Shown: piece after piece, positions 51,875 to 59,171 of the stretch
How the letters are laid out: every line of letters begins with the position of its first letter
Numbering within the stretch: the first letter of the stretch is position 1
The notes under the pieces: generated by a model
The model's input: the letters and a program-made list of their open reading frames with translations, nothing else
Told to the model about the DNA's origin: nothing
Databases searched by the model: none
Position numbers and translations under genes: made by a program
Source of the DNA: Candidatus Poribacteria bacterium
Lineage (GTDB): Bacteria > Poribacteria > WGA-4E > WGA-3G
DNA length: 64,000 bases
Assembly: GCA_026702755.1 (NCBI GenBank)
Contig: JAPPBX010000080.1
Coordinates: 26,969-90,968 of the forward strand
Direction: 5' to 3'

Positions 51875-54800
51875 ATGGAATGTGTGAAGGATATTATCCA
51901 ACAGTGCCATGAACGGCGACAGAAGGACATGCAACAGCGGGAGACGATTGTCTCACCCACGTTGCACGGTGAATACCCTTACCACTATATTGTTTATTGT
52001 GCGCATCGGTATCCGTTGCTTTTGCATGACCTTGAACAGGCAGATATTTCGTTTATGCCGATTGGACAAGCACCCTTCGATCGGGGTCCAGCGTATTGTG
52101 GTGGCACGCGTCTCTTAAGACGACAAGGCACACTCAACTGGGAGCCAAGGCGATGGTTCTCGTCCTGGGGGATTCAGGTCTACACAGGAACGCCATCCGC
52201 GCGCGACGGGGCGAACTGGCACGACATCGAGTTCACCTACAGGGCGATCCGCGATGCCCCTGATGCCGTTGTTGCCTGTGTGGACGCACTCGCCAACGCT
52301 GTTATGAACCCGCTACTCACCTTACTCAAAGGTGGAGGCTTGCGGTTTTCGTGTCGAGTGCCAGACTATCTTCACCCGAACACAACAGACGCAAAGCAAT
52401 ATGTTCATAAGCATCTACCCGACATAGACCATCACCGCGATCGTGATATCTACATTGAGATTACTGGCGATAAAGGCTTTACGCGCTGGGATGCTCGCTA
52501 CGAGATTCTTACGGGTAACCTCTTAAACCCGCCTATCATTTCTAAAGACGTGCTTTTCGCGTTTCTCGATGTTTTGCGAGAACTGCTCCATGAACCCGCT
52601 CCGGTATCGGAATTAGACCTGACAGATGCAGCACTCATAGATACACAGGATTTCGACGATTTCGATGTCATAGAATCGTTAGAAACGGAACAAGTTATGA
52701 ATGAAAGTATCCTGGCAGTGCAACGCGGTGAACTTTCTCCGATTAGCATTAAACGACCGAGACCACTCCTCGAAAAAGCAAAACACACTGCAGTGGAGGG
52801 TGAGAGGAATCTCTCTGAATGGGAAGCCCACATTCTTGGGATTACCACAGGTTCAATGAGCACTGAAAAGAGACGTGAAATCGAAGCTACATTTCTTGAT
52901 ACCGCCCCTATATGGATCAACGCTAATACCGCACACGATGCCGAAGAAGCAGAGCGGTATTATGAAGGGCAGGGCGTTTCAGTCGGACGTTGGAAACCAC
53001 GAAACTATCGCTGGGAACAGGTAAAGCGGATACCCATTGTTGAAAGGATGCAGAATCCTTTCGCGCCGGGAAACGCCTGCGAAGATGCCGAAAGATGCAA
53101 CGCCTTAGAGCAGAAAGGCGGTGATCCGAATAAGAGTATCTGTCCGAGTTGTCCGGTTTATGAAGCGTGTCAAGTGCGCGGGTATCTTTCTCAATTTCAG
53201 ACACTCAAGGAGAATCAGGTCATCGTATCCAATATTCGGAACCTCTTTCTGGACCGACGGTATGCGGCGTTTGTTGAGGCGTTGATTGTTCCTGATAGGG
53301 TCTGTATTATAAATGATTCTGAATCCCAGCTCACGAAGCTCTTTACAGAGCATCATCTGTCAAGCGAGATTCTCGAAGGCTGGCTCATTAATTGGAGTGG
53401 TACGGTGTTGGGTCAATTCGCGGAAACAATGCTGAACGCTATTCAAATTACAGACAGTCAGCACGGCGATATTGCGAAGCGAATTCGTACCGTTGTTCAG
53501 GCGTTTGAAGGGTTAGAAGATAACATTATTCAGCAGATGTGTCAGGTAAATTGCCCAGGTAAAGATGGTAGCAGGATTGCAACAGATATTGAGAGTGCAA
53601 TCCAGTTTGGGATTTTGGATATATCAACCTCGGAAAACATAAAGAAGGTACCGAATGTGTATCTCGACTCAGAGTGGACGTTATGGCATCAGTTGAAGAC
53701 ATTCTTTGCGTATTATACGCGCGATATGGATGCTCCGATGTTTGTTGATGACGGGATTCTGCGGTTCTGGTTACCACCGAGAATTCATCAAGAGATTCAG
53801 AAACTTGCGTTCATATCGCCAGCATTCTCGGAAGATTGTTTCAAAGACGTGTTTCCTGAAGAGACCGTATCAGTCAGGCGGGTTGAATCGCAGGAGACAT
53901 CGCTTTCACGGAATAAGTCCTTCCAACTGCGGAGTGCACCGCATATTTCCCATGCAATCGCAAACTACGAGGTTAATTGGGATGTGTTTAGTCTTTCTGA
54001 AATTGCGAACCGCTTTTTTCGCGGTATCTATAGAGAAATGAAGCGACACCCAGATCGCAATCATGTCGTTATCTCAAGCACAAGCACAAGACTGATGTTG
54101 AAAAATGTTTTTGATAAGATTATCAGCTACCACGATCTCATCAAAGACACCCTGGCATCCCCTGAGGATTTGCGATCTACTTTTGAAGCGGCTGACATTT
54201 ACTACGACCGCATCAATGTTCTACGATCCGTCTTTGAGGGTGCTGATGTTGTTTGGATTGTAGGAACACCTTATTTTCCACCGCATTTTATCTGGGAACA
54301 AGCGAAAATACTCTTTGGAAACCAAGTGGAACCGTTAAATTATAATTTGACAATGAACCCTTATCAATTTGAAGATGAACGGATACAAGAACTCTATGAA
54401 CAGAACGCTATCGGTATCCTAACACAGATTGTCTACATCGCAGGATTCAATAAGGCATCAGATAGAACCCTGGTTCTCAACGCGGCTTTACGGGTACCCT
54501 CTGTCACCGATGCTCCAGAGACGGAGTTATTCGATTGGGAAGACTTTGAGATCGCTGGCGGGTTGGATGACCTCTCAGAGACCATTCGGATCCGCGAGGA
54601 TTACGAGGCAGAATACGCGAACATGGATGCTTCATGGACGCGAGAACGTGTTGAATATTTGCTCGGTGTTTCTAAATCGCAAGCGAACCGTATCTTGATG
54701 AGATTGAGGGGCGGTAAACTTGAGCGTGTCCCATTTCATGCTCAGATTTTCGAGCTGCTCTCGGATGGAGAGAAAACAACATCTGAAATCCTTGAATCAA

Positions 54801-54898
54801 TTCAGGGGAATCCAGGCTCCATTAAAAACGAACTCACCCATCTTGTAGAAACGGGTGATATTGTGAGGGTCCGGCGGGGTGTTTACGCACTGGCATAG
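51875..54898 (+). CDS. Large protein with Cys cluster, degenerate XPD/DinG-type helicase core and winged-helix tail
   Basis: I do not recognise a named family for this 1007-residue protein. Residues 1-250 are a domain with motifs such as SSWGIQVYTGTPSARDG and DIYIEITGDKGFTRWDARYE. Five Cys lie at 402, 408, 423, 426 and 432 (SICPSCPVYEACQ), like the Fe-S or zinc insert of XPD/DinG helicases, followed by NQVIVSNIRNLFLD and CIINDSES, which sits where DinG has IIDEAH. Near 790 ADVVWIVGTPYFPP resembles their late motifs. No Walker A is seen, so it is probably not an active ATPase. The last 85 residues form a winged helix ending VRVRRGVYAL, as in some antitoxins. It has its own promoter and no neighbours in operon. 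Confidence 0.8.
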   Translation: MECVKDIIQQCHERRQKDMQQRETIVSPTLHGEYPYHYIVYCAHRYPLLLHDLEQADISFMPIGQAPFDRGPAYCGGTRLLRRQGTLNWEPRRWFSSWGIQVYTGTPSARDGANWHDIEFTYRAIRDAPDAVVACVDALANAVMNPLLTLLKGGGLRFSCRVPDYLHPNTTDAKQYVHKHLPDIDHHRDRDIYIEITGDKGFTRWDARYEILTGNLLNPPIISKDVLFAFLDVLRELLHEPAPVSELDLTDAALIDTQDFDDFDVIESLETEQVMNESILAVQRGELSPISIKRPRPLLEKAKHTAVEGERNLSEWEAHILGITTGSMSTEKRREIEATFLDTAPIWINANTAHDAEEAERYYEGQGVSVGRWKPRNYRWEQVKRIPIVERMQNPFAPGNACEDAERCNALEQKGGDPNKSICPSCPVYEACQVRGYLSQFQTLKENQVIVSNIRNLFLDRRYAAFVEALIVPDRVCIINDSESQLTKLFTEHHLSSEILEGWLINWSGTVLGQFAETMLNAIQITDSQHGDIAKRIRTVVQAFEGLEDNIIQQMCQVNCPGKDGSRIATDIESAIQFGILDISTSENIKKVPNVYLDSEWTLWHQLKTFFAYYTRDMDAPMFVDDGILRFWLPPRIHQEIQKLAFISPAFSEDCFKDVFPEETVSVRRVESQETSLSRNKSFQLRSAPHISHAIANYEVNWDVFSLSEIANRFFRGIYREMKRHPDRNHVVISSTSTRLMLKNVFDKIISYHDLIKDTLASPEDLRSTFEAADIYYDRINVLRSVFEGADVVWIVGTPYFPPHFIWEQAKILFGNQVEPLNYNLTMNPYQFEDERIQELYEQNAIGILTQIVYIAGFNKASDRTLVLNAALRVPSVTDAPETELFDWEDFEIAGGLDDLSETIRIREDYEAEYANMDASWTRERVEYLLGVSKSQANRILMRLRGGKLERVPFHAQIFELLSDGEKTTSEILESIQGNPGSIKNELTHLVETGDIVRVRRGVYALA

Positions 54899-54960
54899 GC
54901 AGTTATCTACCTTTCAAAACGCTTTTTTTGCAAAAAAATTTATCAAAATACACTTTTTTT

Positions 54961-54980
54961 ATACAAAAATTGTATTTTTT
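54961..54980 (+). terminator. Weak AT-rich terminator-like hairpin after the 1007-residue gene
   Basis: ATACAA and TTGTAT pair around AAA, followed by six T. The stem is short and AT-only, so termination would be weak. It could alternatively be an operator for the promoter at 54982, which starts two bases later. Confidence 0.35.
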
Positions 54981-54981
54981 C

Positions 54982-55010
54982 TTGCAAAACAGAATTAATT
55001 TGTGTATAAT
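54982..55010 (+). promoter_or_regulatory. Strong promoter with no gene behind it
   Basis: TTGCAA, a 17-base spacer and TATAAT. Transcription would begin near 55017, ahead of the direct repeats. The nearest plausible coding start is at 55455, which has its own promoter, so this one may make a noncoding RNA. Confidence 0.55.
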
Positions 55011-55053
55011 TTATTTAGTATGACTAAAAATCTGCTCCTATTAATAAGCCATT

Positions 55054-55135
55054 ATGATTTAAGTCATACAGAATTCAAACTGAAATCCATTCATACATCA
55101 TACATAACCATGATTTCAGTTATACAGAATTCAAA
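55054..55135 (+). repeat. Two 26-bp direct repeats, period 56
   Basis: Units 55054-55079 and 55110-55135 differ at two of 26 positions and share ATACAGAATTCAAA in full. Each begins with a near-palindrome (ATGATTTAAGTCAT in the first). They may be tandem binding sites or parts of a structured RNA. Confidence 0.7.
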
Positions 55136-55385
55136 AGGAGATTTGGTAGAGCGCAGAGAGGAAAATTCCAGAAGCGCATCCTCTCTGTTGCTCGCCAACT
55201 CCCTTTTCAAACCACTCCAATGAACATACCCCTGCACGCCCGACAGATAGGAATATTTATTATACTAAACTAAAGTTTGGATAATATATTTACACACCCA
55301 TCGGTTTGACAGATACTCACAACTAAGTTATAATTTTAAACATAATCCCATTTCTGAATAATGACTTCTCATTAACAAAAAATTC

Positions 55386-55414
55386 TTGACATCCCTCCCA
55401 AAACCGCGTACAAT
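55386..55414 (+). promoter_or_regulatory. Promoter for the propeller / lipoate-ligase-like / SUMF1 operon
   Basis: TTGACA, a 17-base spacer and TACAAT is close to the ideal sigma-70 promoter. The message should begin near 55421, giving a leader of about 35 bases. Confidence 0.7.
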
Positions 55415-55454
55415 GAAACCTTAAGTAAGCTATAATTGTACATGGAGGTTTCTT

Positions 55455-56087
55455 ATGCCGACAATCGAAAAAGTTTTTGACTCCCCAGGTCCACAACCTA
55501 ATGGAATGCAAGCGACTGAAGACGGTCTCTGGATTCTCGACCAGCAGACGAATGAAGTGCATCTCGTCTCTTACGAGGGCGATGTGAAAAAGACGCTCGC
55601 CACCGGCTCCGACAGAGGCAGCGGTATTACGGATACAGGTGGCACACTCTGGCTTGCGTCTACCTACAGTTGCGAAATCTTATCAACTGACCCTGAAAGC
55701 GGTGAGACACTTGCCTCTTATGACACCCCCGGCGCAGGTCAGACCGGTGCGCACGGCTTAGAATGGCGCGACAATAAACTCTGGCTGGCGGTGCCGCCTT
55801 CTGCCACTATCTATCACGTCGATGTTGAAGACGGTTTTAAGGTGATTCATACGCTCCCGGCTCCTGGTGATCGACCACACGGCATCGCATGGGTGGGTGA
55901 CGATCTCTGGTGTGTTGAGACGAACCACCGCGCGATCTTTCACCTCAACCCAGAAGATGGCAGCCACCTGAACAAAATTGAGATACCGGAACCGCATCCT
56001 GAACCCCACGGCATGACCTACTGGGATGGGTATTTCTGGTACTGCGATGCACATACCACAGCGGTGTGTCGCGTCCCCTTATCCTAA
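55455..56087 (+). CDS. Small beta-propeller-like protein (SMP-30/Vgb type)
   Basis: A 210-residue cytosolic protein built of repeated strand units with motifs GLWILDQQTNEVHLV, TLWLASTYSCEIL, KLWLAVPPSATIYHVD, DLWCVETNHRAIFHL and YFWYCDAHTTAVCRV, spaced about 40 residues apart. This is the pattern of a five-bladed propeller related to the SMP-30/gluconolactonase and virginiamycin B lyase group. The enzyme residues of either are not certain here. GGAGG precedes the ATG by eight bases and a strong promoter lies at 55386. Its stop codon overlaps the start of the next gene by one base (TAATG). Confidence 0.82.
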   Translation: MPTIEKVFDSPGPQPNGMQATEDGLWILDQQTNEVHLVSYEGDVKKTLATGSDRGSGITDTGGTLWLASTYSCEILSTDPESGETLASYDTPGAGQTGAHGLEWRDNKLWLAVPPSATIYHVDVEDGFKVIHTLPAPGDRPHGIAWVGDDLWCVETNHRAIFHLNPEDGSHLNKIEIPEPHPEPHGMTYWDGYFWYCDAHTTAVCRVPLS

Positions 56088-56869
56088 TGGAAACAATTGG
56101 CAGACTCCTGAATATGGGAAAAAGCAGTGCCGCGATGAATATGGCGGTTGACGAAGCAATTCTGCTTTCGCAGAAGGAGCACTCCACTCCGACACTACGG
56201 TTTTACGGTTGGACGCAACCCGCGTTCAGTTTCGGTTACTTTCAAGATATTGCTTCAGAGGTTGACATAGATGGGTGCCACGCGGATGGCATCGAATTGG
56301 TGAAACGGATGACTGGTGGTGGAACCGTCGTGCATGGATGGGAATTGACCTATACACTGGTGCTTCCGAGGAGCATCGGAGAAATAGGTGTTTCCGAAGT
56401 GTATCAACGCATTGGGCAATCGCTCGTCAAGGCGTTTCAGAAACTCGATGTTCCTGCACAGTGCTATGCTGCAGACGCAGATACTTCGCAGTCTGCCCAG
56501 AACATTTGCCTGACAAATCCTGCTGAATATGACGTTATGTGTAACGAAAAGAAGTTAGCGGGTGTTTCTGTGAGGCGTAATCGAGATGGGATACTGTTCC
56601 AGGGCTACATCTCTTTAGACATGCCGCCTACGTCAATCCTCGCTCGCGTTTCAAAAGACCCCAAGGTTCAGAAGATGCTATGCGAGAAATCAGCCGCTAT
56701 CAATACAGAAGGGCGTTTTGTAACGAGAGATGCCCTCATCCAAGCCATTTCTGAAACATTTGACCTCGAAATTGCGTTTAAGTCAGGAAAACTGTCGCTG
56801 ATGGAGCGAGCGCAGGCGAAAACCCTTGCTGAAACCAAATATGCCACAACGGCGTGGAATTTGGGATGA
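56087..56869 (+). CDS. Lipoate--protein ligase A family protein
   Basis: Start ATG 56087 overlaps the previous stop by one base, implying coupled translation; a longer frame from 56066 is less likely. The 260-residue protein has the biotin/lipoate ligase fold: MNMAVDEAILL, TLRFYGWTQPAFSFGYFQ, the lipoyl-AMP loop RMTGGGTVVHG and NEKKLAGVSVRR with the catalytic Lys. It should attach lipoate or octanoate to 2-oxoacid dehydrogenase or GcvH domains; LplA, LipM and LipL cannot be told apart from sequence. None of its targets is adjacent. Confidence 0.88.
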   Translation: METIGRLLNMGKSSAAMNMAVDEAILLSQKEHSTPTLRFYGWTQPAFSFGYFQDIASEVDIDGCHADGIELVKRMTGGGTVVHGWELTYTLVLPRSIGEIGVSEVYQRIGQSLVKAFQKLDVPAQCYAADADTSQSAQNICLTNPAEYDVMCNEKKLAGVSVRRNRDGILFQGYISLDMPPTSILARVSKDPKVQKMLCEKSAAINTEGRFVTRDALIQAISETFDLEIAFKSGKLSLMERAQAKTLAETKYATTAWNLG

Positions 56870-57933
56870 ACCAAAATCAAAAACCTACCAACACCGTGCT
56901 CATTCCACAGGGTGCGTTTATCATGGGCACCGATATTGAGGACTTCTACGGGACCGCCTTAGCCAATTCAGAGCATGCCAAACTCGATGAAGCACCGATG
57001 CACGTCCGTTTTCTTGAAGCGTATCTCATTGAGCAGTATCCGGTAACAAACGCCGAATATGCCGCTTTCGTGCAAGCGACAGATCATTCACCACCGGTCC
57101 ATTGGAAAAATGGGAGTTTCGCGCCTGAAGATGCGAATTCGCCCGTCGTTCATGTGAGTTGGCATGATAGCAATGCCTACGCCGAATGGGCGGGTAAACG
57201 GCTACCGACGGAGGCGGAGTGGGAGAAAGCGTGTCGTGGGCCTGACGGGCGGATTTATCCGTGGGGCAATACCTTTGTGCCCGATGAACCTGAATCTACA
57301 GAAGCCTCACAGATTTTGACGACGCATCTCACTACTGTAGGGGTTCGTCCTGCCACATTAAGCCCTTACGGTGTCGGCGATGCTGCCGGTAATGTCTGGG
57401 AATGGACTGCAGATTGGTATCAACCATATCCTGATCCAAAACGTCAAAAGTCTAAACGGACGACAGACGATACACATAAGGCATTGCGTGGTGGGTCATG
57501 GTTGGAAGTGCGAGATGGTACGGCGGAACGTTATTTTCGGTGTGCGAATCGCTTGCATGCCCCGCCGGAGTATACCGCCGGAAATATTGGTTTCCGTTGT
57601 GTACGTGAAGTGCTGCAGAGACAAGCCGAGTCGGTGCATGTTCCCATAGAAACCCTTATTGACTATGTGAAGCAACGGAAACTAACCAATCTACGACTCC
57701 TTCAAAAACGTGCGCAAAAGAACGCCCTCAAAGATATGTTCATCGCTGTCCTACTCATTGGGGGAGCGGGTTATGGTATTATCAAGGCACCCGAGTTGGT
57801 ATTAGGCGGCGTGACTGCTGGCATCATTGGAGCAGGGTTCCTCTTTAGTGCAAGTGTTAATTTTTGGCGGAGATGGCGCGCGGTGGCGCGCGCAAAACAG
57901 GTAACGTCCGAAAGTTTCTTGCCTGTTCAGTGA
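56866..57933 (+). CDS. SUMF1/FGE-domain protein with C-terminal membrane segments
   Basis: Start ATG 56866 overlaps the previous gene by four bases (ATGA). The 355-residue protein has a formylglycine-generating-enzyme-like domain at about 10-250: LIPQGAFIMGT, YPVTNAEYAAFV, PVVHVSWHDSNAYAEWAGKRLPTEAEWEKACRG, GNVWEWTADWY, LRGGSWLEV and NIGFRCVRE. Only one Cys is present where true FGE has the catalytic pair (YFRCANRL), so it may be a non-catalytic or ligand-binding member. The C-terminal 100 residues contain a helix and two membrane segments (DMFIAVLLIGGAGYGIIKAPEL region). It closes a three-gene operon starting at 55455. Confidence 0.85.
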   Translation: MNQNQKPTNTVLIPQGAFIMGTDIEDFYGTALANSEHAKLDEAPMHVRFLEAYLIEQYPVTNAEYAAFVQATDHSPPVHWKNGSFAPEDANSPVVHVSWHDSNAYAEWAGKRLPTEAEWEKACRGPDGRIYPWGNTFVPDEPESTEASQILTTHLTTVGVRPATLSPYGVGDAAGNVWEWTADWYQPYPDPKRQKSKRTTDDTHKALRGGSWLEVRDGTAERYFRCANRLHAPPEYTAGNIGFRCVREVLQRQAESVHVPIETLIDYVKQRKLTNLRLLQKRAQKNALKDMFIAVLLIGGAGYGIIKAPELVLGGVTAGIIGAGFLFSASVNFWRRWRAVARAKQVTSESFLPVQ

Positions 57934-57995
57934 AAGGACTTTTCACGTTGACGAGAATTTGGATTCAGGGTAAACTTTTCATAAACTAAAGCATC

Positions 57996-58010
57996 GCGAC
58001 TTCAAGTCGC
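57996..58010. repeat. Short palindrome before the PhyH gene
   Basis: GCGACTT, C, AAGTCGC followed by TTCTATAGGGG, which supplies the ribosome site for the gene at 58029. Similar to the arrangement at 24472. Confidence 0.35.
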
Positions 58011-58028
58011 TTCTATAGGGGAAAAACG

Positions 58029-58877
58029 ATGAACCCGCTATGTTTAGAACACTGTTTGACCGAAACAGAAAAACAGCAGTTTGAAGAGAACGGTTTCTTG
58101 ATAGTTGAAGATGCCATCACCCAGGAAATGGTTGATAAGTTGATCATCGCTGTTGACCGGGTTGGCGCAGAACACCTGGGCAAAGACGAACTCCCACCCG
58201 ATGCGCAATTCAACCTCCTCGATTTTGTCGGCAGAGACGAAAGCTTTATTGAGCTGCTTGACTGGCATAAGACGTTTCCGAAAGTCTGGGGAATTTTGGG
58301 GTGGAACATCAAACTCTATCATTCACATCTAATTGTGCTACCGCCACTACCACCGGAAGAACGAGACAAACCTAAGCGTCTCGGTTGGCACCAAGATAGT
58401 GGGAGACTCAATATCGAATTGGAAGGAAACCCACGTCCACGTGTATCGTTGAAGGTGGCATTTTTCCTCACCGATACATCTGTCCCGGGACGTGGTAATT
58501 TTTCTGTGATACCGGGTAGTCACAAGTTAAATGCGGTGGAGATGCCTGACGAGAACACGGCGGACCCCGAGAACGCTATATCTGTATTTGCCAAGCCGGG
58601 AACGGCTGTCTTTTTCGATCGCAGGTTATGGCATGCTGCAGGGCGAAATGCCTCTGACATCACTCGAAAAGTGCTGTTTTACGGCTACAGTTATCGTTGG
58701 TTGCAACCGCGGGATAACATGACAGTGGCGCATTTCATGGAACGCTCCGACCCAATTCGACAACAGATTTTGGGTAAAAGCACAGGTGGAATGGGATATA
58801 CCTCGCCCGGTGAAAAAGATGTGCCGCTTCGCTCGTGGATTCAGGAACACCTCGGTTCTGATGCAGTTGTGCATTAG
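58029..58877 (+). CDS. Phytanoyl-CoA dioxygenase (PhyH) family protein
   Basis: A 282-residue non-haem iron oxygenase. Iron ligands are His and Asp in GWHQDSG (about 120) and His in RRLWHAAG; the 2-oxoglutarate Arg is in DITRKVLF. The block PGRGNFSVIPGSHK is typical. The C-terminal segment GYSYRWLQPRDN ... DVPLRSWI matches that of the protein at 22513, so these are paralogues. A GGGG site precedes the ATG by about 7 bases. A good terminator-like hairpin follows (58892). Confidence 0.93.
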   Translation: MNPLCLEHCLTETEKQQFEENGFLIVEDAITQEMVDKLIIAVDRVGAEHLGKDELPPDAQFNLLDFVGRDESFIELLDWHKTFPKVWGILGWNIKLYHSHLIVLPPLPPEERDKPKRLGWHQDSGRLNIELEGNPRPRVSLKVAFFLTDTSVPGRGNFSVIPGSHKLNAVEMPDENTADPENAISVFAKPGTAVFFDRRLWHAAGRNASDITRKVLFYGYSYRWLQPRDNMTVAHFMERSDPIRQQILGKSTGGMGYTSPGEKDVPLRSWIQEHLGSDAVVH

Positions 58878-58891
58878 CATAGAAAAATAAT

Positions 58892-58913
58892 GGGCGAGCA
58901 ACACTGCTCGCCC
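58892..58913 (+). terminator. Terminator-like hairpin after the PhyH gene
   Basis: GGGCGAGCA, ACAC, TGCTCGCCC, then TTATGGTTTTG. A 9-bp GC-rich stem with a T-rich tail that is not a pure run. Confidence 0.7.
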
Positions 58914-59069
58914 TTATGGTTTTGAACAACATATCATTTTTTTTGGCAATTCTGAAAAGAAAAATTGTATACTTTTATTGAATAATACGGGTTTAACACA
59001 GAGATACCACACGATCTTTATAGCGTTTGCACGGTCCCTTTTCTTCTTCTTTTGTTGAGAGAAAAGCGG

Positions 59070-59098
59070 TTGAACTCTCTGTTCTTATGCTGTAAACT
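59070..59098 (+). promoter_or_regulatory. Possible promoter for the TonB-receptor-like genes
   Basis: TTGAAC, a 17-base spacer and TAAACT, about 75 bases before the start at 59172. Moderate match only. Confidence 0.35.
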
Positions 59099-59171
59099 CT
59101 TAAGTTAAACTCACGTTCAATATATCGTATGCAATTTTCTGACATAGCAGGAATAGGAGTTGCCAACTTTC

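Larger units (their letters stand above)
54899..55454. other. Long intergenic region with terminator-like, promoter and repeat features
   Basis: About 555 AT-rich bases. In order: a weak terminator-like inverted repeat (ATACAA, AAA, TTGTAT, then six T, 54961-54980), a strong promoter (54982), two 26-bp direct repeats (55054, 55110), a possible hairpin (AGAGAGGA with TCCTCTCT, about 55157-55190) and a second strong promoter (55386). The open frame 55002-55223 in it is poor and probably not coding. Confidence 0.6.

Noticed and set aside
55054..55135. Possible CRISPR array from the two direct repeats
   Set aside because: Only two units, imperfect, with a spacing of 30 bases between them and no cas genes nearby.
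55002..55223. Open frame of 73 codons in the repeat region
   Set aside because: It has no ribosome site and its product is only a translation of the AT-rich repeats.
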